This document shows, piece after piece, positions 33,869 to 43,159 of a stretch of 64,000 bases of DNA. Position 1 is the first letter of the stretch. Each line of letters opens with the position of its first letter. The notes under the pieces were generated by a model. It saw only the letters and a program-made list of their open reading frames with translations, ran no database searches and was not told where the DNA came from. This stretch comes from Polaribacter aestuariivivens (lineage in GTDB: Bacteria > Bacteroidota > Bacteroidia > Flavobacteriales > Flavobacteriaceae), in contig NZ_VANR01000003.1 in assembly GCF_005885675.1 (NCBI RefSeq), positions 62,001 to 126,000 of the forward strand, read 5' to 3'. Both the position numbers and the translations under genes were made by a program.

Positions 33869-34300
33869 TTAAACTCCTGTACTTCCAAAACCTCCAGAAC
33901 CTCGTTCTGTTTCACTTAAAACACTAACTTCTTGCCAATTTACACGTTCATGCTTTGCAATAATTAGTTGCGCGATTCTTTCACCGTCATTTATTACAAA
34001 ATCTTCATTAGAAAGATTTACTAAAATTACACCAATTTCACCACGATAATCTGCATCTACAGTTCCTGGAGAATTTAAAACAGTAATTCCCTTTTTAGCA
34101 GCCAAACCACTTCTAGGTCTTACTTGTGCTTCAAAACCTACAGGTAAAGCAATAAATAAACCTGTTTTAACAATAGCTCTTTCCAAAGGCTTTAAAGTGA
34201 TTGCTTCGCTAATATTTGCTCTTAAATCCATTCCTGCAGCTCCTTCTGTTTCATAATTTGGAGTTGCGTGTTTCGATTTGTTAATTATTTGTACGTTCAT
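33869..34300 (-). CDS. dut: Deoxyuridine 5'-triphosphate nucleotidohydrolase (dUTPase)
   Basis: The enzyme hydrolyses dUTP to dUMP, keeping uracil out of DNA and feeding dTMP synthesis. The 143-residue product contains the five trimeric-dUTPase motifs: [44 protein letters not shown], and the C-terminal [10 protein letters not shown]. It begins 1 bp after the esterase gene stops, indicating a shared transcript. Confidence 0.97.
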   Translation of the reverse strand: MNVQIINKSKHATPNYETEGAAGMDLRANISEAITLKPLERAIVKTGLFIALPVGFEAQVRPRSGLAAKKGITVLNSPGTVDADYRGEIGVILVNLSNEDFVINDGERIAQLIIAKHERVNWQEVSVLSETERGSGGFGSTGV

Positions 34301-34301
34301 T

Positions 34302-35171
34302 TTATAAATTGAATAAAAATGTGATTGTTTCTAAAAATTCTGCTTTCCAAAAAGATTCTGTGTGTTTTCCTTCAGGAACTATTTTTGTGTGAATATTTTT
34401 TTCAGGAAATCCTAAATCTACTAATAATTTAGCCATATTTTCAGTATCAGGAATCATAGTATCTCCTTCTTTTTCACCAACTAAAAAATAGATTTTTGTG
34501 TTTTTACGATTTCCATTTGCTTTCGCAAAATCATTTACTTTATCAGAAAACCAAAAAGAAGTAGAAAGTGCACCAATTTTACCAAAAACCGCTGGCTTTT
34601 TTAATCCACCATAAAAGGAAATTAATCCCCCTAAAGAACTACCAATAATCGCAGTATTTTCTGCAGCAGGTTTTGTTCTGTAATTAGCATCAATATATGG
34701 TTTTAAAGTATTTGCTAAAAAATCAATATAAATTGCGCCTTTTCCTCCACCATATTTTTCGTGTTTCCAGGGTGTATATTCTTCAATTCGTTTCTCACCA
34801 CCATTTTCTACACCAACAACTATAAAACTTTTACCTGTTTTTTTATAAAGGTTATTTAAGGTTTCATCAACAGCCCATTCACCTACAAAAGAGGTTTTTT
34901 CATCAAACAAATTTTGAGCATCGTGCATGTAAATTACGTCATAATGTTCTGTAGTTTCATTATAATTTGGGGGCAAATACAACCAAACTTTATGAGAAAT
35001 ATCGTTTAGACCTTTAATTACAAACTCTTTTTCAAGAATGGAAACATTGGCAGCTTTGGTCGATTTTTTTTCTTCAACCTTTGGTTGAAATTCTTTTTTT
35101 ATTTCTGCTTTCTTTTTACAAGAAATAACAATTAAAAAAATACAAATAAATATAAGAATATAGGTTTTCAT
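34302..35171 (-). CDS. Lipoprotein esterase (enterochelin-esterase-like alpha/beta hydrolase)
   Basis: The 289-residue product has a lipoprotein signal (IFLIVISC, Cys18) and an esterase-D-like hydrolase domain: [20 protein letters not shown] with [10 protein letters not shown], the nucleophile elbow [15 protein letters not shown] (Ser in GSSLGG), and a late histidine in [10 protein letters not shown]. It would hydrolyse esters at the cell envelope. The natural substrate is not evident; no siderophore genes lie nearby. It heads the dut run. Confidence 0.9.
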   Translation of the reverse strand: MKTYILIFICIFLIVISCKKKAEIKKEFQPKVEEKKSTKAANVSILEKEFVIKGLNDISHKVWLYLPPNYNETTEHYDVIYMHDAQNLFDEKTSFVGEWAVDETLNNLYKKTGKSFIVVGVENGGEKRIEEYTPWKHEKYGGGKGAIYIDFLANTLKPYIDANYRTKPAAENTAIIGSSLGGLISFYGGLKKPAVFGKIGALSTSFWFSDKVNDFAKANGNRKNTKIYFLVGEKEGDTMIPDTENMAKLLVDLGFPEKNIHTKIVPEGKHTESFWKAEFLETITFLFNL

Positions 35172-35191
35172 ATAAATGTTACTAATGTAAA

Positions 35192-35199
35192 CAAAGATA
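35192..35199 (-). promoter_or_regulatory. -7 box (TATCTTTG) for the esterase-dut transcript
   Basis: Minus-strand TATCTTTG matches TAnnTTTG, 20 bp upstream of the esterase ATG. A -33 TTG at the usual spacing is not clear. Confidence 0.5.
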
Positions 35200-35239
35200 A
35201 TAAATCAAACAAGCATTCATCCATAGTTACTTATTTTAT

Positions 35240-35247
35240 TACATTTG
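35240..35247 (+). promoter_or_regulatory. -7 box (TACATTTG) for gpsA
   Basis: TACATTTG matches TAnnTTTG, 16 bp upstream of the gpsA ATG. It is divergent to the esterase promoter box in the same 92-bp gap. Confidence 0.5.
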
Positions 35248-35263
35248 AACTTTAAAATGAAGA

Positions 35264-36262
35264 ATGATGAATGAACAGACAAAAATAGCCGTTTTAGGAG
35301 GTGGAAGTTGGGCAACAGCCATTGTAAAAATGCTTACAGAAAACCTAGAAACTGTTGGTTGGTATATGAGAAGTAAAACTTCCATAGATCATATTAAAAA
35401 AAACAATCATAACCCTAATTATTTACGAGCAGCAGAAATAGATGCAACCAAGTTAGATTTATCTTATGATATAAATAAAACAGTTGCAAAATATGATGTT
35501 TTAATATTTGCAATTCCTTCTGCTTTTTTAACTTTGGAATTAAAAAAACTTACAAAACCATTAAAAAATAAAATTATTTTTTCTGCCATAAAAGGTATTG
35601 TACCAGAAACTGGTTTAATTGTGGGCGAACATTTTCATAAGCAGTACAAAATTCCTTTTGAAAATATTGGTGTAATTACAGGACCTTGTCATGCAGAAGA
35701 GGTTGCCATGGAACGACTTTCATATTTAACAATTGCTTGTAGAGATGAGCAAAAAGCAAAGTTTATTGGAAAATCTTTAAAAAGTTGGTACATAAAAACC
35801 AAAATTTCTGATGATATTATTGGAACTGAATATGCTGCTATGCTAAAAAATATATATGCTGTTGCAGCAGGAATTGCACATGGTTTAGGCTATGGTGATA
35901 ATTTTCAATCAGTATTAATGAGCAATGCAATTCGTGAAATGAAGCGTTATATTAAAAAGGTTCATAAAATGAAACGCAACATTAATAACTCTGCATATTT
36001 AGGTGATTTATTAGTTACTGGATATTCCATTTTTAGTAGAAACAGGCAATTTGGAAACATGATTGGAAAGGGTTACACTGTAAAATCTGCACAAATGGAA
36101 ATGAGTATGATTGCTGAAGGGTATTATGCTACAAAAAGTGCTTTTAAAATGAAAGAAGAAAACGGAGCTAAAACACCTATTATTGATGCTGTTTACAATG
36201 TTTTATATGCTGATAAAGATGCAAAAAAAGAATTTAAAAAGTTGACAAATAAATTAGATTAA
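35264..36262 (+). CDS. gpsA: NAD(P)-dependent glycerol-3-phosphate dehydrogenase
   Basis: GpsA reduces dihydroxyacetone phosphate to sn-glycerol-3-phosphate for phospholipid synthesis. The 332-residue product has the Rossmann loop VLGGGSWATA at about 10-19, VLIFAIPSAFL, the FSAIKGIVPETG segment, GVITGPCHAEEVA, the active-site lysine region GTEYAAMLKNIYAVAAGI, and the arginine-asparagine loop FSRNRQFG. Two ATGs (35264, 35267) are possible starts. Its catabolic counterpart GlpD is encoded at 41.3-43.0 kb. Confidence 0.96.
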   Translation: MMNEQTKIAVLGGGSWATAIVKMLTENLETVGWYMRSKTSIDHIKKNNHNPNYLRAAEIDATKLDLSYDINKTVAKYDVLIFAIPSAFLTLELKKLTKPLKNKIIFSAIKGIVPETGLIVGEHFHKQYKIPFENIGVITGPCHAEEVAMERLSYLTIACRDEQKAKFIGKSLKSWYIKTKISDDIIGTEYAAMLKNIYAVAAGIAHGLGYGDNFQSVLMSNAIREMKRYIKKVHKMKRNINNSAYLGDLLVTGYSIFSRNRQFGNMIGKGYTVKSAQMEMSMIAEGYYATKSAFKMKEENGAKTPIIDAVYNVLYADKDAKKEFKKLTNKLD

Positions 36263-36305
36263 TTGTTTAATTTTGAACATTATTATGTTTTATTAAACAA
36301 CAACC

Positions 36306-36965
36306 ATGAAAACAATACAAGAAGTTGTAGAAAGTACCATTAGAAAAACACCTTTTATTGAAGAAGCTTTACATGAAAAACTTATAAATGTTTCTTCATT
36401 AGCAAGAATAATTTTGCCAGAAGTTTCTTCAACCTTAAAAAAAGATGTAAAGGTTGGCGCTGTTATGATGGCAATAAATAGGCTTTCACCAGCAAGTACT
36501 TTACGTATTAGAAAAAATATAAAAAAACTTGCTTTAGATTTAGGAGACGTAATTGTAAGATCAGACTTGTGTGATTTTACTTTTAAAAACACGACCTCAC
36601 TTTTAAAAGAAATTGCAAAAATTTTAATGAAATCTTCAGAAATCTCTGATTATTTTTTAACTGTTTCTCAAGGAATTTTTGAAACCAATATTGTTACAAG
36701 TAAAAATTTAGAACCTTTTGTAAATAATATTTTTGAGAAGGAAACCATAATTTCTAGCGTTTTAGATTTGGCTTCCATCACCATAAAGTTGCCTAAAGAA
36801 AATCAAGAACAATCTGGTATTTACTATTTTATTTTAAAACAGTTGGCTTGGGCAGATATTCCTTTACAAGAAATAATTTCTACCACAAATGAAATGACAA
36901 TAGTTGTAAAAGAGAAAGATATCAACCAAACATTTGCTATTTTAATGGATATGAAATTGAACTAA
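36306..36965 (+). CDS. Hypothetical protein with likely C-terminal ACT-like domain
   Basis: A 219-residue soluble protein. The N-terminal part (about 1-75) is helical (TIQEVVESTIRKTPFIEEAL, LINVSSLARIILPEVSSTLK) and could be a winged-helix-like module. The C-terminal part alternates strands and helices with LDLASITIKLP, GIYYFILKQLAWADIPLQEI and a final strand IVVKEKDINQTFAILMDMKL, as in the ACT domains of amino-acid-binding regulators and aspartokinases. The ligand and role are unknown. It is the last gene before a bidirectional terminator. Confidence 0.65.
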   Translation: MKTIQEVVESTIRKTPFIEEALHEKLINVSSLARIILPEVSSTLKKDVKVGAVMMAINRLSPASTLRIRKNIKKLALDLGDVIVRSDLCDFTFKNTTSLLKEIAKILMKSSEISDYFLTVSQGIFETNIVTSKNLEPFVNNIFEKETIISSVLDLASITIKLPKENQEQSGIYYFILKQLAWADIPLQEIISTTNEMTIVVKEKDINQTFAILMDMKLN

Positions 36966-37004
36966 AAAAAAGCGTTCTTAGATTTTTTCTAAGAACGCTT
37001 TCAT
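36966..37004. terminator. Bidirectional terminator
   Basis: A 12-bp perfect stem AAGCGTTCTTAG / CTAAGAACGCTT, with A upstream and T downstream, lies between two convergent genes. Confidence 0.9.
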
Positions 37005-37022
37005 TTTTGTGGTTTAAAAAAA

Positions 37023-37427
37023 CTACTCGTTATTCGAAGCTAAAATGGTTGTATTTTTCTTCATTCTAATGTCATTTGCTTCGTAAAAATTGGTAATTCT
37101 TTTTACTTTCATAGTTTCATCTTTTGCAACCCCTGTTTCTTGGTCGAAAAGCATCACATCTACCCATTTGTAGTGCACAACAAATCTTTTACCAAATAAA
37201 CCCTCATCAAATAAACTTAATTTGCTTGGAGACTCTATATCTTCGTCATGAAATACAATTTCTTTTCCTTTACTATCTACAAATTTAAAATTGTCAGTTA
37301 CATTTAAACCTTGGTAGGTTAAAGTTAGTTTCTTTTCTGCAGAAGATTGTGCGTTTGTGTTTTGTGTAAATAATGTTATTGTTGCTAAAATAAACAAATA
37401 ACTAATGTTTTTAAATAAATTTTTCAT
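37023..37427 (-). CDS. Secreted hypothetical protein, paralogue of the 40.7-kb gene
   Basis: A 134-residue product with a signal peptide (about 1-26, ending TNAQ). The mature part LTLTYQGLNVTDNFKFVDSK, then HDEDI, LFDEGLFGKRFVVHY and MKVKRITNF aligns with the product of 40690-41025 (LTATFQGITDDDFYKFVDDA, LYDDDLIGKKFNITW, TKVKTITAL). The function is unknown. It has many acidic residues and could bind cations, but no recognised motif shows this. A 376-bp gap without a gene lies upstream. Confidence 0.75.
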   Translation of the reverse strand: MKNLFKNISYLFILATITLFTQNTNAQSSAEKKLTLTYQGLNVTDNFKFVDSKGKEIVFHDEDIESPSKLSLFDEGLFGKRFVVHYKWVDVMLFDQETGVAKDETMKVKRITNFYEANDIRMKKNTTILASNNE

Positions 37428-37803
37428 CTTGTTTCGTTTTTGATTTTCAATTTCATTTTTTTGACAAAGAACTTTAAAAAAAGGATTGTCGGTTTTATTT
37501 CTACTACAAATTTCAGGCAGAATTATTTTAAAAATGAACTCTTTTAGAAAAATTATTATCCCAAAAAGATTTTTATTTCTTATTTAAGAAATTTTTAAGA
37601 AAAACAAACAAATAACTCTATAAACTTCTGTTATGTAGTAATTTATGGTTTCATTTTTTTATACATGAAATTGATGAAATTAATATTTTTGAACCTAAAA
37701 ATGTATTAATAATGGTTTTAAAAAGTATAAAACGAAACACTTTTAAAACACTATTACTAAATTGAAGTTTTGTAGATTTACCAAGAATTAAAATGAACAT
37801 AAA
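37428..37803. other. Gene-free AT-rich gap
   Basis: This 376-bp gap between divergent genes must hold both promoters. I see no credible ORF, RNA gene or known repeat. No clear TAnnTTTG box was found; TAGATTTA lies shortly before the MFS gene. Confidence 0.6.
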
Positions 37804-39072
37804 TTGGCAAAACAAGATCCTTATGCAGCTTTAAGAATAAAAGAATTCAATATTTTTTTATTTGTAAGATTTTTATTGGTTTTTGGTTGGTCTATGCAAT
37901 TTATTGTGATTGAATGGCAGGTATATTCAATTACCAAAGACCCACTTTCTTTAGGAATTATTGGTTTAATGGAAATAATTCCGGCTTTTTCAATGGCATT
38001 ATTTGCAGGTCATATTGTAGATCAAAGAGAAAAAAGAAACTTATTAGCCATTTGTACAGCTGCATTTTCGTTGATTAGCTTAGGGCTATTTTTATTAACT
38101 ACAGATAGTGTTTTACAAAGTTGGTCTACCAATGCTATACTATATTGTATTTATGGTTTGGTATTTTTCGGTGGTTTTTTACGTTCTTTTTTTGGACCAA
38201 CAATATTCTCTTTAGTGGCGTTATTGGTTCCTAAAAAAATATATCATAATGCTGCAACTTGGAGCACTAGTACTTGGAAAACAGCAGCTGTTTCTGGAGC
38301 ACTTTTTGGAGGAATTTTTATAGGTAAAATAGGTGTAGATAAAACATTGTGCTTGGTTTTTATTTTGGTAATGTTGGCATTTATATTCACTTTTCTAATT
38401 AAAAAGAAACCAATTTTAAACACTAAAATTGGCGAACCAATGAAAGAAAGCTTAAAAGCTGGAGTACAATTTGTTTTTAACAACAAAGCTATTTTAGGTG
38501 TTTTAACCTTAGATATGATTGCTGTTTTGTTTGGTGGAACAGTTGCCATTTTATCGGTTTTTGCACAAGATGTTTTAAAAGTTGGTCCAGAAGGTTTTGG
38601 AGTTTTAAATGCTTCTATTTCTATGGGAAGTATTGTAACCATGTTTTTAACAACCTATATTCCTATTAACAGAAATACTGGTAAAAAAATGTTAGTTTCT
38701 GTTTTTATTTTTGGGCTAAGTATTATTGCTTTTGGATTATCATCTATTTTTTGGGTAAGTGTTTTGGCATTATTTATAAGTGGAGCTGCAGACGGAATTT
38801 CAATGGTAATTCGTCAAACAATTTTACAAATAAAAACACCTGATGATATGAGAGGTAGAGTTTCCTCTGTAAATTCTATGTTTGTAGGTTCTTCTAACGA
38901 ATTAGGCGCTTTTGAAAGTGGGTTAGCGGCTAAATTAATTGGACCAGTTGCAGCAGTTGTATTTGGTGGAACAATGACTTTAATAACAGTAGTTGCAACA
39001 GGAGTTTTAAACCCAACATTAAGAGAGTTAGATTTAACCGAAGAAATAGAAGCAAACGAAAAAGAGGAATAA
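37804..39072 (+). CDS. Major facilitator superfamily transporter
   Basis: A 422-residue inner-membrane protein with about twelve hydrophobic segments. The start YAALRIKEFNIFLFVRFLLV and LSLGIIGLMEIIPAFSMALF are typical of the MFS-3 (enterobactin-exporter-like, EntS) branch; AGHIVDQREKRNLLAI is the loop 2-3 MFS motif and TPDDMRGRVSSVNSMFVGSS the later signature. It likely exports a small molecule; the substrate is unknown. The start is TTG at 37804, since the nearby ATG at 37793 is out of frame. Confidence 0.9.
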   Translation: MAKQDPYAALRIKEFNIFLFVRFLLVFGWSMQFIVIEWQVYSITKDPLSLGIIGLMEIIPAFSMALFAGHIVDQREKRNLLAICTAAFSLISLGLFLLTTDSVLQSWSTNAILYCIYGLVFFGGFLRSFFGPTIFSLVALLVPKKIYHNAATWSTSTWKTAAVSGALFGGIFIGKIGVDKTLCLVFILVMLAFIFTFLIKKKPILNTKIGEPMKESLKAGVQFVFNNKAILGVLTLDMIAVLFGGTVAILSVFAQDVLKVGPEGFGVLNASISMGSIVTMFLTTYIPINRNTGKKMLVSVFIFGLSIIAFGLSSIFWVSVLALFISGAADGISMVIRQTILQIKTPDDMRGRVSSVNSMFVGSSNELGAFESGLAAKLIGPVAAVVFGGTMTLITVVATGVLNPTLRELDLTEEIEANEKEE

Positions 39073-39142
39073 ATTTTAAAAATAAGTTCTCTTTTTCCCT
39101 TATATATAAAATCGAATATTTTGTAAAATACTCGTCTGAAAT

Positions 39143-39904
39143 TTATTTAGGAATTTTTCTAAAATTTCCTAAACTCAATGTCCAGTCATAATTACTAAAT
39201 TTTAATTTTTTTGGTTTTTCTGGAGTAATATTATAATCCGCTAAAATTTGTCTAGCACCACACAAACCACCAAAATCTGCTCTAAACCAAGAAAATAATG
39301 AAACGGATGTTGCAGTTCTTGTTTCCTTATCGTAAGTTGTTTGCTCTTTTAGGTATTCTGTAGTCATAAAATCGAACTCGGTATCTAAATCTTCAGGAGT
39401 GAATACTGCAACTGGAGGACAACTTTTTGCGCCACAGTTTAATGCAAAATGAATTCTCCAATCGATATTTTTTACGCGTAATTTTCGTTCGTATTTTGGT
39501 CTGAAATATTTACGCAAATATCCCCAGCTTAACTTTATTCTTGAGCGTCTTAAAATATCGTGTTCAATTTCATCAAAAGACAGTGTTTCACCAGCAATTT
39601 TTACTCTTGGTTTTTTAAAATATGCACCTCTATCTTCATATTCTTTAGGGTTTTCTGTCAAAGAAATTTGTATAAATGAATTATAAACATTTACCCAAAA
39701 TGCAATTTTTTGATTATCGGTTTTTAATTGGCTTACCAAATCTTCAAGAGTACTTTCTTCTAAAATTTTTACTTGTTTTTCATAAGATTTATTATCCATT
39801 ATATTTTGTAGTAAATCTTGAGAAACTTCATTATAATTTACAGTATCTTGTGCTTTAAAATTAAAGGCTGAAGTTAAAATTAGTATTAAAAAAAACTTTT
39901 TCAT
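39143..39904 (-). CDS. Secreted DUF547 domain protein
   Basis: A 253-residue product with a signal peptide (about 1-18) and a DUF547 domain: NQKIAFWVNVYNSFIQISLT, KIAGETLSFDEIEHDILRRS, IHFALNCGAKSCPPVAVFTP and ARQILADYN. The conserved Cys/His pattern (NCGAKSCPP) hints at a thiol-dependent enzyme fold, but no activity is established for the family. It is divergent from the glycosyltransferase gene by 22 bp. Confidence 0.9.
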   Translation of the reverse strand: MKKFFLILILTSAFNFKAQDTVNYNEVSQDLLQNIMDNKSYEKQVKILEESTLEDLVSQLKTDNQKIAFWVNVYNSFIQISLTENPKEYEDRGAYFKKPRVKIAGETLSFDEIEHDILRRSRIKLSWGYLRKYFRPKYERKLRVKNIDWRIHFALNCGAKSCPPVAVFTPEDLDTEFDFMTTEYLKEQTTYDKETRTATSVSLFSWFRADFGGLCGARQILADYNITPEKPKKLKFSNYDWTLSLGNFRKIPK

Positions 39905-39926
39905 AGAGTTTTACGTAAGTTTAAGT

Positions 39927-40631
39927 ATGTTATTAAGTATTATAATTCCTGTTTATAATGAACAAGAAAATCTTGTAAAAAGACTGTCGTTTTTGTGTGA
40001 ACAAACTAACAAAATTTCTATAGAAGTTATTGTTTCCAATTCTCCAGAGACCTCAGACAACAGTACAGAGGTGTGTAAGAATTTTGATAAAGTTACATAT
40101 TTTACAAGCGATAAAAAAGGAAGAGCAGCACAAATGAATTTTGGTGCCAGTAAAGCAAATGGTGATGTTTTGTTGTTTTTGCATGCAGATGTAGCACTTC
40201 CAACGGATTTTTATCCACAAATAAAAAAAGCTATTGAAGCTGGCAATAAAGCTGGTTTTTTTGCTTACAAGTTTGATAAAGAAACTCCTTTTTTAAACTT
40301 CAACAGTAAATTTACAACTAGAGATGGTTTGTTTTCTGGAGGTGGAGATCAATGTCAGTTTTTTACAAAAGAAATATTTGAAGAGTTGAATGGCTTTAAT
40401 GAAGACTTTTGTATTATGGAAGATTTCGAAATGATTGGAAGAGTAAGAAAACAAAAAATACCGTTTACAATTATTCAATCCAAGGCAACAGTAAGTGCAA
40501 GAAAATATGAAACAAACTCGTGGTTTAAGGTAAACTTAATTAATGGTTATGTTTTTTTACAATATAAATTAGGTGTGCACCCAATAAAATTGAGAAAAAC
40601 CTATAAAAAACTCTTGAGGGAAAGTGTATAA
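39927..40631 (+). CDS. Family 2 glycosyltransferase (TIGR04283-like)
   Basis: A 234-residue GT-A enzyme: LLSIIIPVYNEQENLVKRLS, VIVSNSPETSDNSTEVCKNF, the GRAAQMNFGASKANGDVLLF segment with LHADVALP (DxD-type region), and SGGGDQCQFFTKEIFEELNG. The pattern GRAAQMNxGA plus LHAD is that of TIGR04283, a family linked by context elsewhere to arsenosugar biosynthesis. No other such genes are here, so I give only the family. Confidence 0.88.
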   Translation: MLLSIIIPVYNEQENLVKRLSFLCEQTNKISIEVIVSNSPETSDNSTEVCKNFDKVTYFTSDKKGRAAQMNFGASKANGDVLLFLHADVALPTDFYPQIKKAIEAGNKAGFFAYKFDKETPFLNFNSKFTTRDGLFSGGGDQCQFFTKEIFEELNGFNEDFCIMEDFEMIGRVRKQKIPFTIIQSKATVSARKYETNSWFKVNLINGYVFLQYKLGVHPIKLRKTYKKLLRESV

Positions 40632-40667
40632 AAAAACCGTTTTTTGAACTTCAAAAAACGGTTTTTT
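40631..40667. terminator. Bidirectional terminator
   Basis: A long perfect stem AAAAAACCGTTTTTTGA / TCAAAAAACGGTTTTTT with a tiny loop between convergent genes. Confidence 0.9.
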
Positions 40668-40689
40668 AATTTAAATTTTATTGAAAAAA

Positions 40690-41025
40690 CTATTTAGCGA
40701 AAGTAAGCGCTGTAATTGTTTTTACTTTTGTTTTTTCTCCTGTTAATTCTCCATCTTCATCCATAACTTCAATTTCTTTTTCAGCCCAAGTAATATTGAA
40801 TTTTTTTCCAATTAAATCATCGTCATACAAACTGATTTCTATTTCCTCATTAATGTCGTAGAATAAAGTTTCTTTTTTAGCATCGTCTACAAATTTATAA
40901 AAATCATCATCAGTTATTCCTTGAAAAGTTGCTGTTAATGTATTTAGATTTACAACAGTTTTAGTTGTAAAAGAAAGTGATGCAGAAATAAATAGCACGC
41001 ATGCTATGGTATATAAAGTTTTCAT
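40690..41025 (-). CDS. Secreted hypothetical protein, paralogue of the 37.0-kb gene
   Basis: A 111-residue product with a signal peptide (about 1-20, LFISASLSFT). The mature domain resembles the product of 37023-37427 in order and spacing: strand LTATFQG, KFVDDAKKETLFY, LYDDDLIGKKF and TKVKTITAL. The function is unknown. Both copies lie on the minus strand 3.3 kb apart, each ending in a bidirectional terminator. A TATCTTTG box on the minus strand at 41153-41160 would give a leader of about 120 bases. Confidence 0.75.
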   Translation of the reverse strand: MKTLYTIACVLFISASLSFTTKTVVNLNTLTATFQGITDDDFYKFVDDAKKETLFYDINEEIEISLYDDDLIGKKFNITWAEKEIEVMDEDGELTGEKTKVKTITALTFAK

Positions 41026-41323
41026 TATTTTTAATTTTAAGATGTTTGTTTTTTTAAATATAGAAGCTGTTCTTTTTCCTTAAAAGAATTGCTTTTTGTT
41101 GAAGTAATATGAACTATATTTTCATAAGCCTTAAAATTAATAATAAGCAATACAAAGATAATTTATTTCCGAATTATTTATAAAAAAAATTGTTAAATTT
41201 TAAACAAATAAAACTATTTTTAAATACTGAAAAACAGTATTTTAAGTATCTTTTTAAAAAAACATTTTTCCGTTTATTAAAACTTAAACAGTGTAAGAAT
41301 TTTTTTATTAAAAAGAAGTTTTT
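41026..41323. other. Gene-free AT-rich gap
   Basis: About 300 bp with no supportable gene. It contains a minus-strand TATCTTTG (41153-41160), the likely -7 box for the 111-residue protein gene. An open frame at 41190-41372 is very Lys/Phe-rich and overlaps glpD, and I do not accept it. Confidence 0.5.
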
Positions 41324-42982
41324 TTACTCGAAAGTGGTGGCTAATTTTAAATGCTTTTCTAATTCTTTTTGATGAATTTCTGTTGTTTTTTTATCCCAAG
41401 AAAAAGTAGTTTTAAATATTTGTGTTACAAATTCTTTGTGTAAATCTACACTTGGTTTGTCAAAAAACAAGCGTCCAGTTCTTCGCATAAAAAAATCTGT
41501 TGGAGTACAAGTCATTTCATTTTCGATACAAAATAAAACTTCGGCTCTTATCATTTTCTTTTTTTCACCTTCTTCAGACATTCCTAATGATAAATCATCA
41601 TATTTCTGTAAAATAATATCTGTTTGTTTTCCATAGTTATATACTAAGTATTTTGCATCTTTTTCATCAAAACCTACTTCAGCAATTCTATTATGAATAG
41701 CATCAATATAACTTTTAACCTCTTTAAAGTTTTCAAAAGTTCCACCAGAAAGTATAATTTCTTTGGTTTTAATTTCACCAAACTTTTTGTCAAACCTTCG
41801 TTCGTATTTTTTTTCAACCAAATCTACAATACGTTCTGCCATTTTTCTGTAACCTGTTAATTTTCCACCAGCAATAGAAATGAGTTCTGTGTCAGACACA
41901 AAAATTTCATCTTTTCGAGACAATTCACTTGCAGATTTTCCTTCTTCATGAATCAAAGGACGCAAACCAGCCCAAGACGATTGAATATCACTTAAAGAAA
42001 TATTAATTTCTGGAAACATATTATTTACGGCTGATATTAAGTAAGTTGCGTCTACCAAACTTGTTTCTACGTTGTCTTTATCTTGTTGATAGTTGGTGTC
42101 TGTTGTTCCAAAATAAGTAACTCTTCCTCGCGGAATTGCAAACATCATTCGTCCATCTGGAATATCAAAATAAACAGATTGTTTTACGGGTAATTTTTCG
42201 TGGGCAACTACCAAATGAACACCTTTGGTTAAGTGCAAACGCTTGCCAGTTTTAGAGTGATTGGTTTGTCGTAAAGTATCTACCCAAGGTCCAGTTGCAT
42301 TCACAACGTATTTTGCTTTAATATCAAAAGTAGTGTCAGAAAAAGTATCTTTTACTTTTGCGCCAACCACTCTTTCATCTTCATAAATAAATTCGGAAGC
42401 TTCTGTATAATTTATAATTTTTGCATCATAATCTAAGGCAGTTTTTAAAACTTCTAAAGTTAAACGCGCATCATCTGTCCTATATTCTGCATAATAACCT
42501 GCACCGTTTAAAATATCTTTTGGCAGTAAAGGTTCTTTTTTTAGCGCTTTCTTTTTATCTAACATTTTACGTTTGTCTTCACCTTCTACAGACGCCAAAA
42601 TATCGTACACTTTTAAACCAATTGAAGTCAACCAAGATCCGTAAGTTCCACCGTCAATTAAAGGTAGAATCATTTTTTCTGGAATGACTAAATGTGGTGC
42701 TAATTTATGTACAATGGCACGTTCTGTTCCTACTTCTTTTACCAACCAAAAATCGAATTGTTTCAAATAACGCAAACCACCATGAATAAGTTTTGTAGAT
42801 TTACTTGAGGTTCCAGAAGCAAAGTCATTTTTTTCAATTAAAGCAACCTTCATACCACGTGAAGCAGCATCTAAAGCAATACCTGCACCTGTAATACCAC
42901 CTCCAATTATTAAAATATCGAATTCTGTGGTTTGTAAATCTTTGGTAATTTTTTCTCTGTTGAAGTAAGAAAATTTTTTCAT
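41324..42982 (-). CDS. glpD: Aerobic glycerol-3-phosphate dehydrogenase
   Basis: GlpD oxidises glycerol-3-phosphate to dihydroxyacetone phosphate with FAD, passing electrons to quinone at the inner membrane. The 552-residue product has the FAD loop IIGGGITGAGIALDAASRGM at about 25-44, SSKSTKLIHGGLRYLKQFDF, NATGPWVDTLR, FAIPRGRVTYFGTTDTNY, SSWAGLRPLIHEEGKSASEL, and the C-terminal DAO domain ending in GRLFFDKPSV. It stands alone here, without glpK or glpF. Confidence 0.96.
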   Translation of the reverse strand: MKKFSYFNREKITKDLQTTEFDILIIGGGITGAGIALDAASRGMKVALIEKNDFASGTSSKSTKLIHGGLRYLKQFDFWLVKEVGTERAIVHKLAPHLVIPEKMILPLIDGGTYGSWLTSIGLKVYDILASVEGEDKRKMLDKKKALKKEPLLPKDILNGAGYYAEYRTDDARLTLEVLKTALDYDAKIINYTEASEFIYEDERVVGAKVKDTFSDTTFDIKAKYVVNATGPWVDTLRQTNHSKTGKRLHLTKGVHLVVAHEKLPVKQSVYFDIPDGRMMFAIPRGRVTYFGTTDTNYQQDKDNVETSLVDATYLISAVNNMFPEINISLSDIQSSWAGLRPLIHEEGKSASELSRKDEIFVSDTELISIAGGKLTGYRKMAERIVDLVEKKYERRFDKKFGEIKTKEIILSGGTFENFKEVKSYIDAIHNRIAEVGFDEKDAKYLVYNYGKQTDIILQKYDDLSLGMSEEGEKKKMIRAEVLFCIENEMTCTPTDFFMRRTGRLFFDKPSVDLHKEFVTQIFKTTFSWDKKTTEIHQKELEKHLKLATTFE

Positions 42983-43159
42983 AGTAATAGGTCTATTATT
43001 TGTAATTTTTCATAGAAATGGTAATGCCTACTAAAATACGAAAAAGCAAAACATTCATTTTGAATTTTTATAGTTTTTTAAGTTAAAATTTTTTACCAAA
43101 AAATGTAATTTTATTTCATTTACAGCTTTTTATGTTTTATTTTTATAAAAAAAGTAAAA

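Noticed and set aside
41190..41372. 60-residue plus-strand frame before glpD
   Set aside because: Lys/Phe-rich, overlaps the glpD end, no ribosome site or family.
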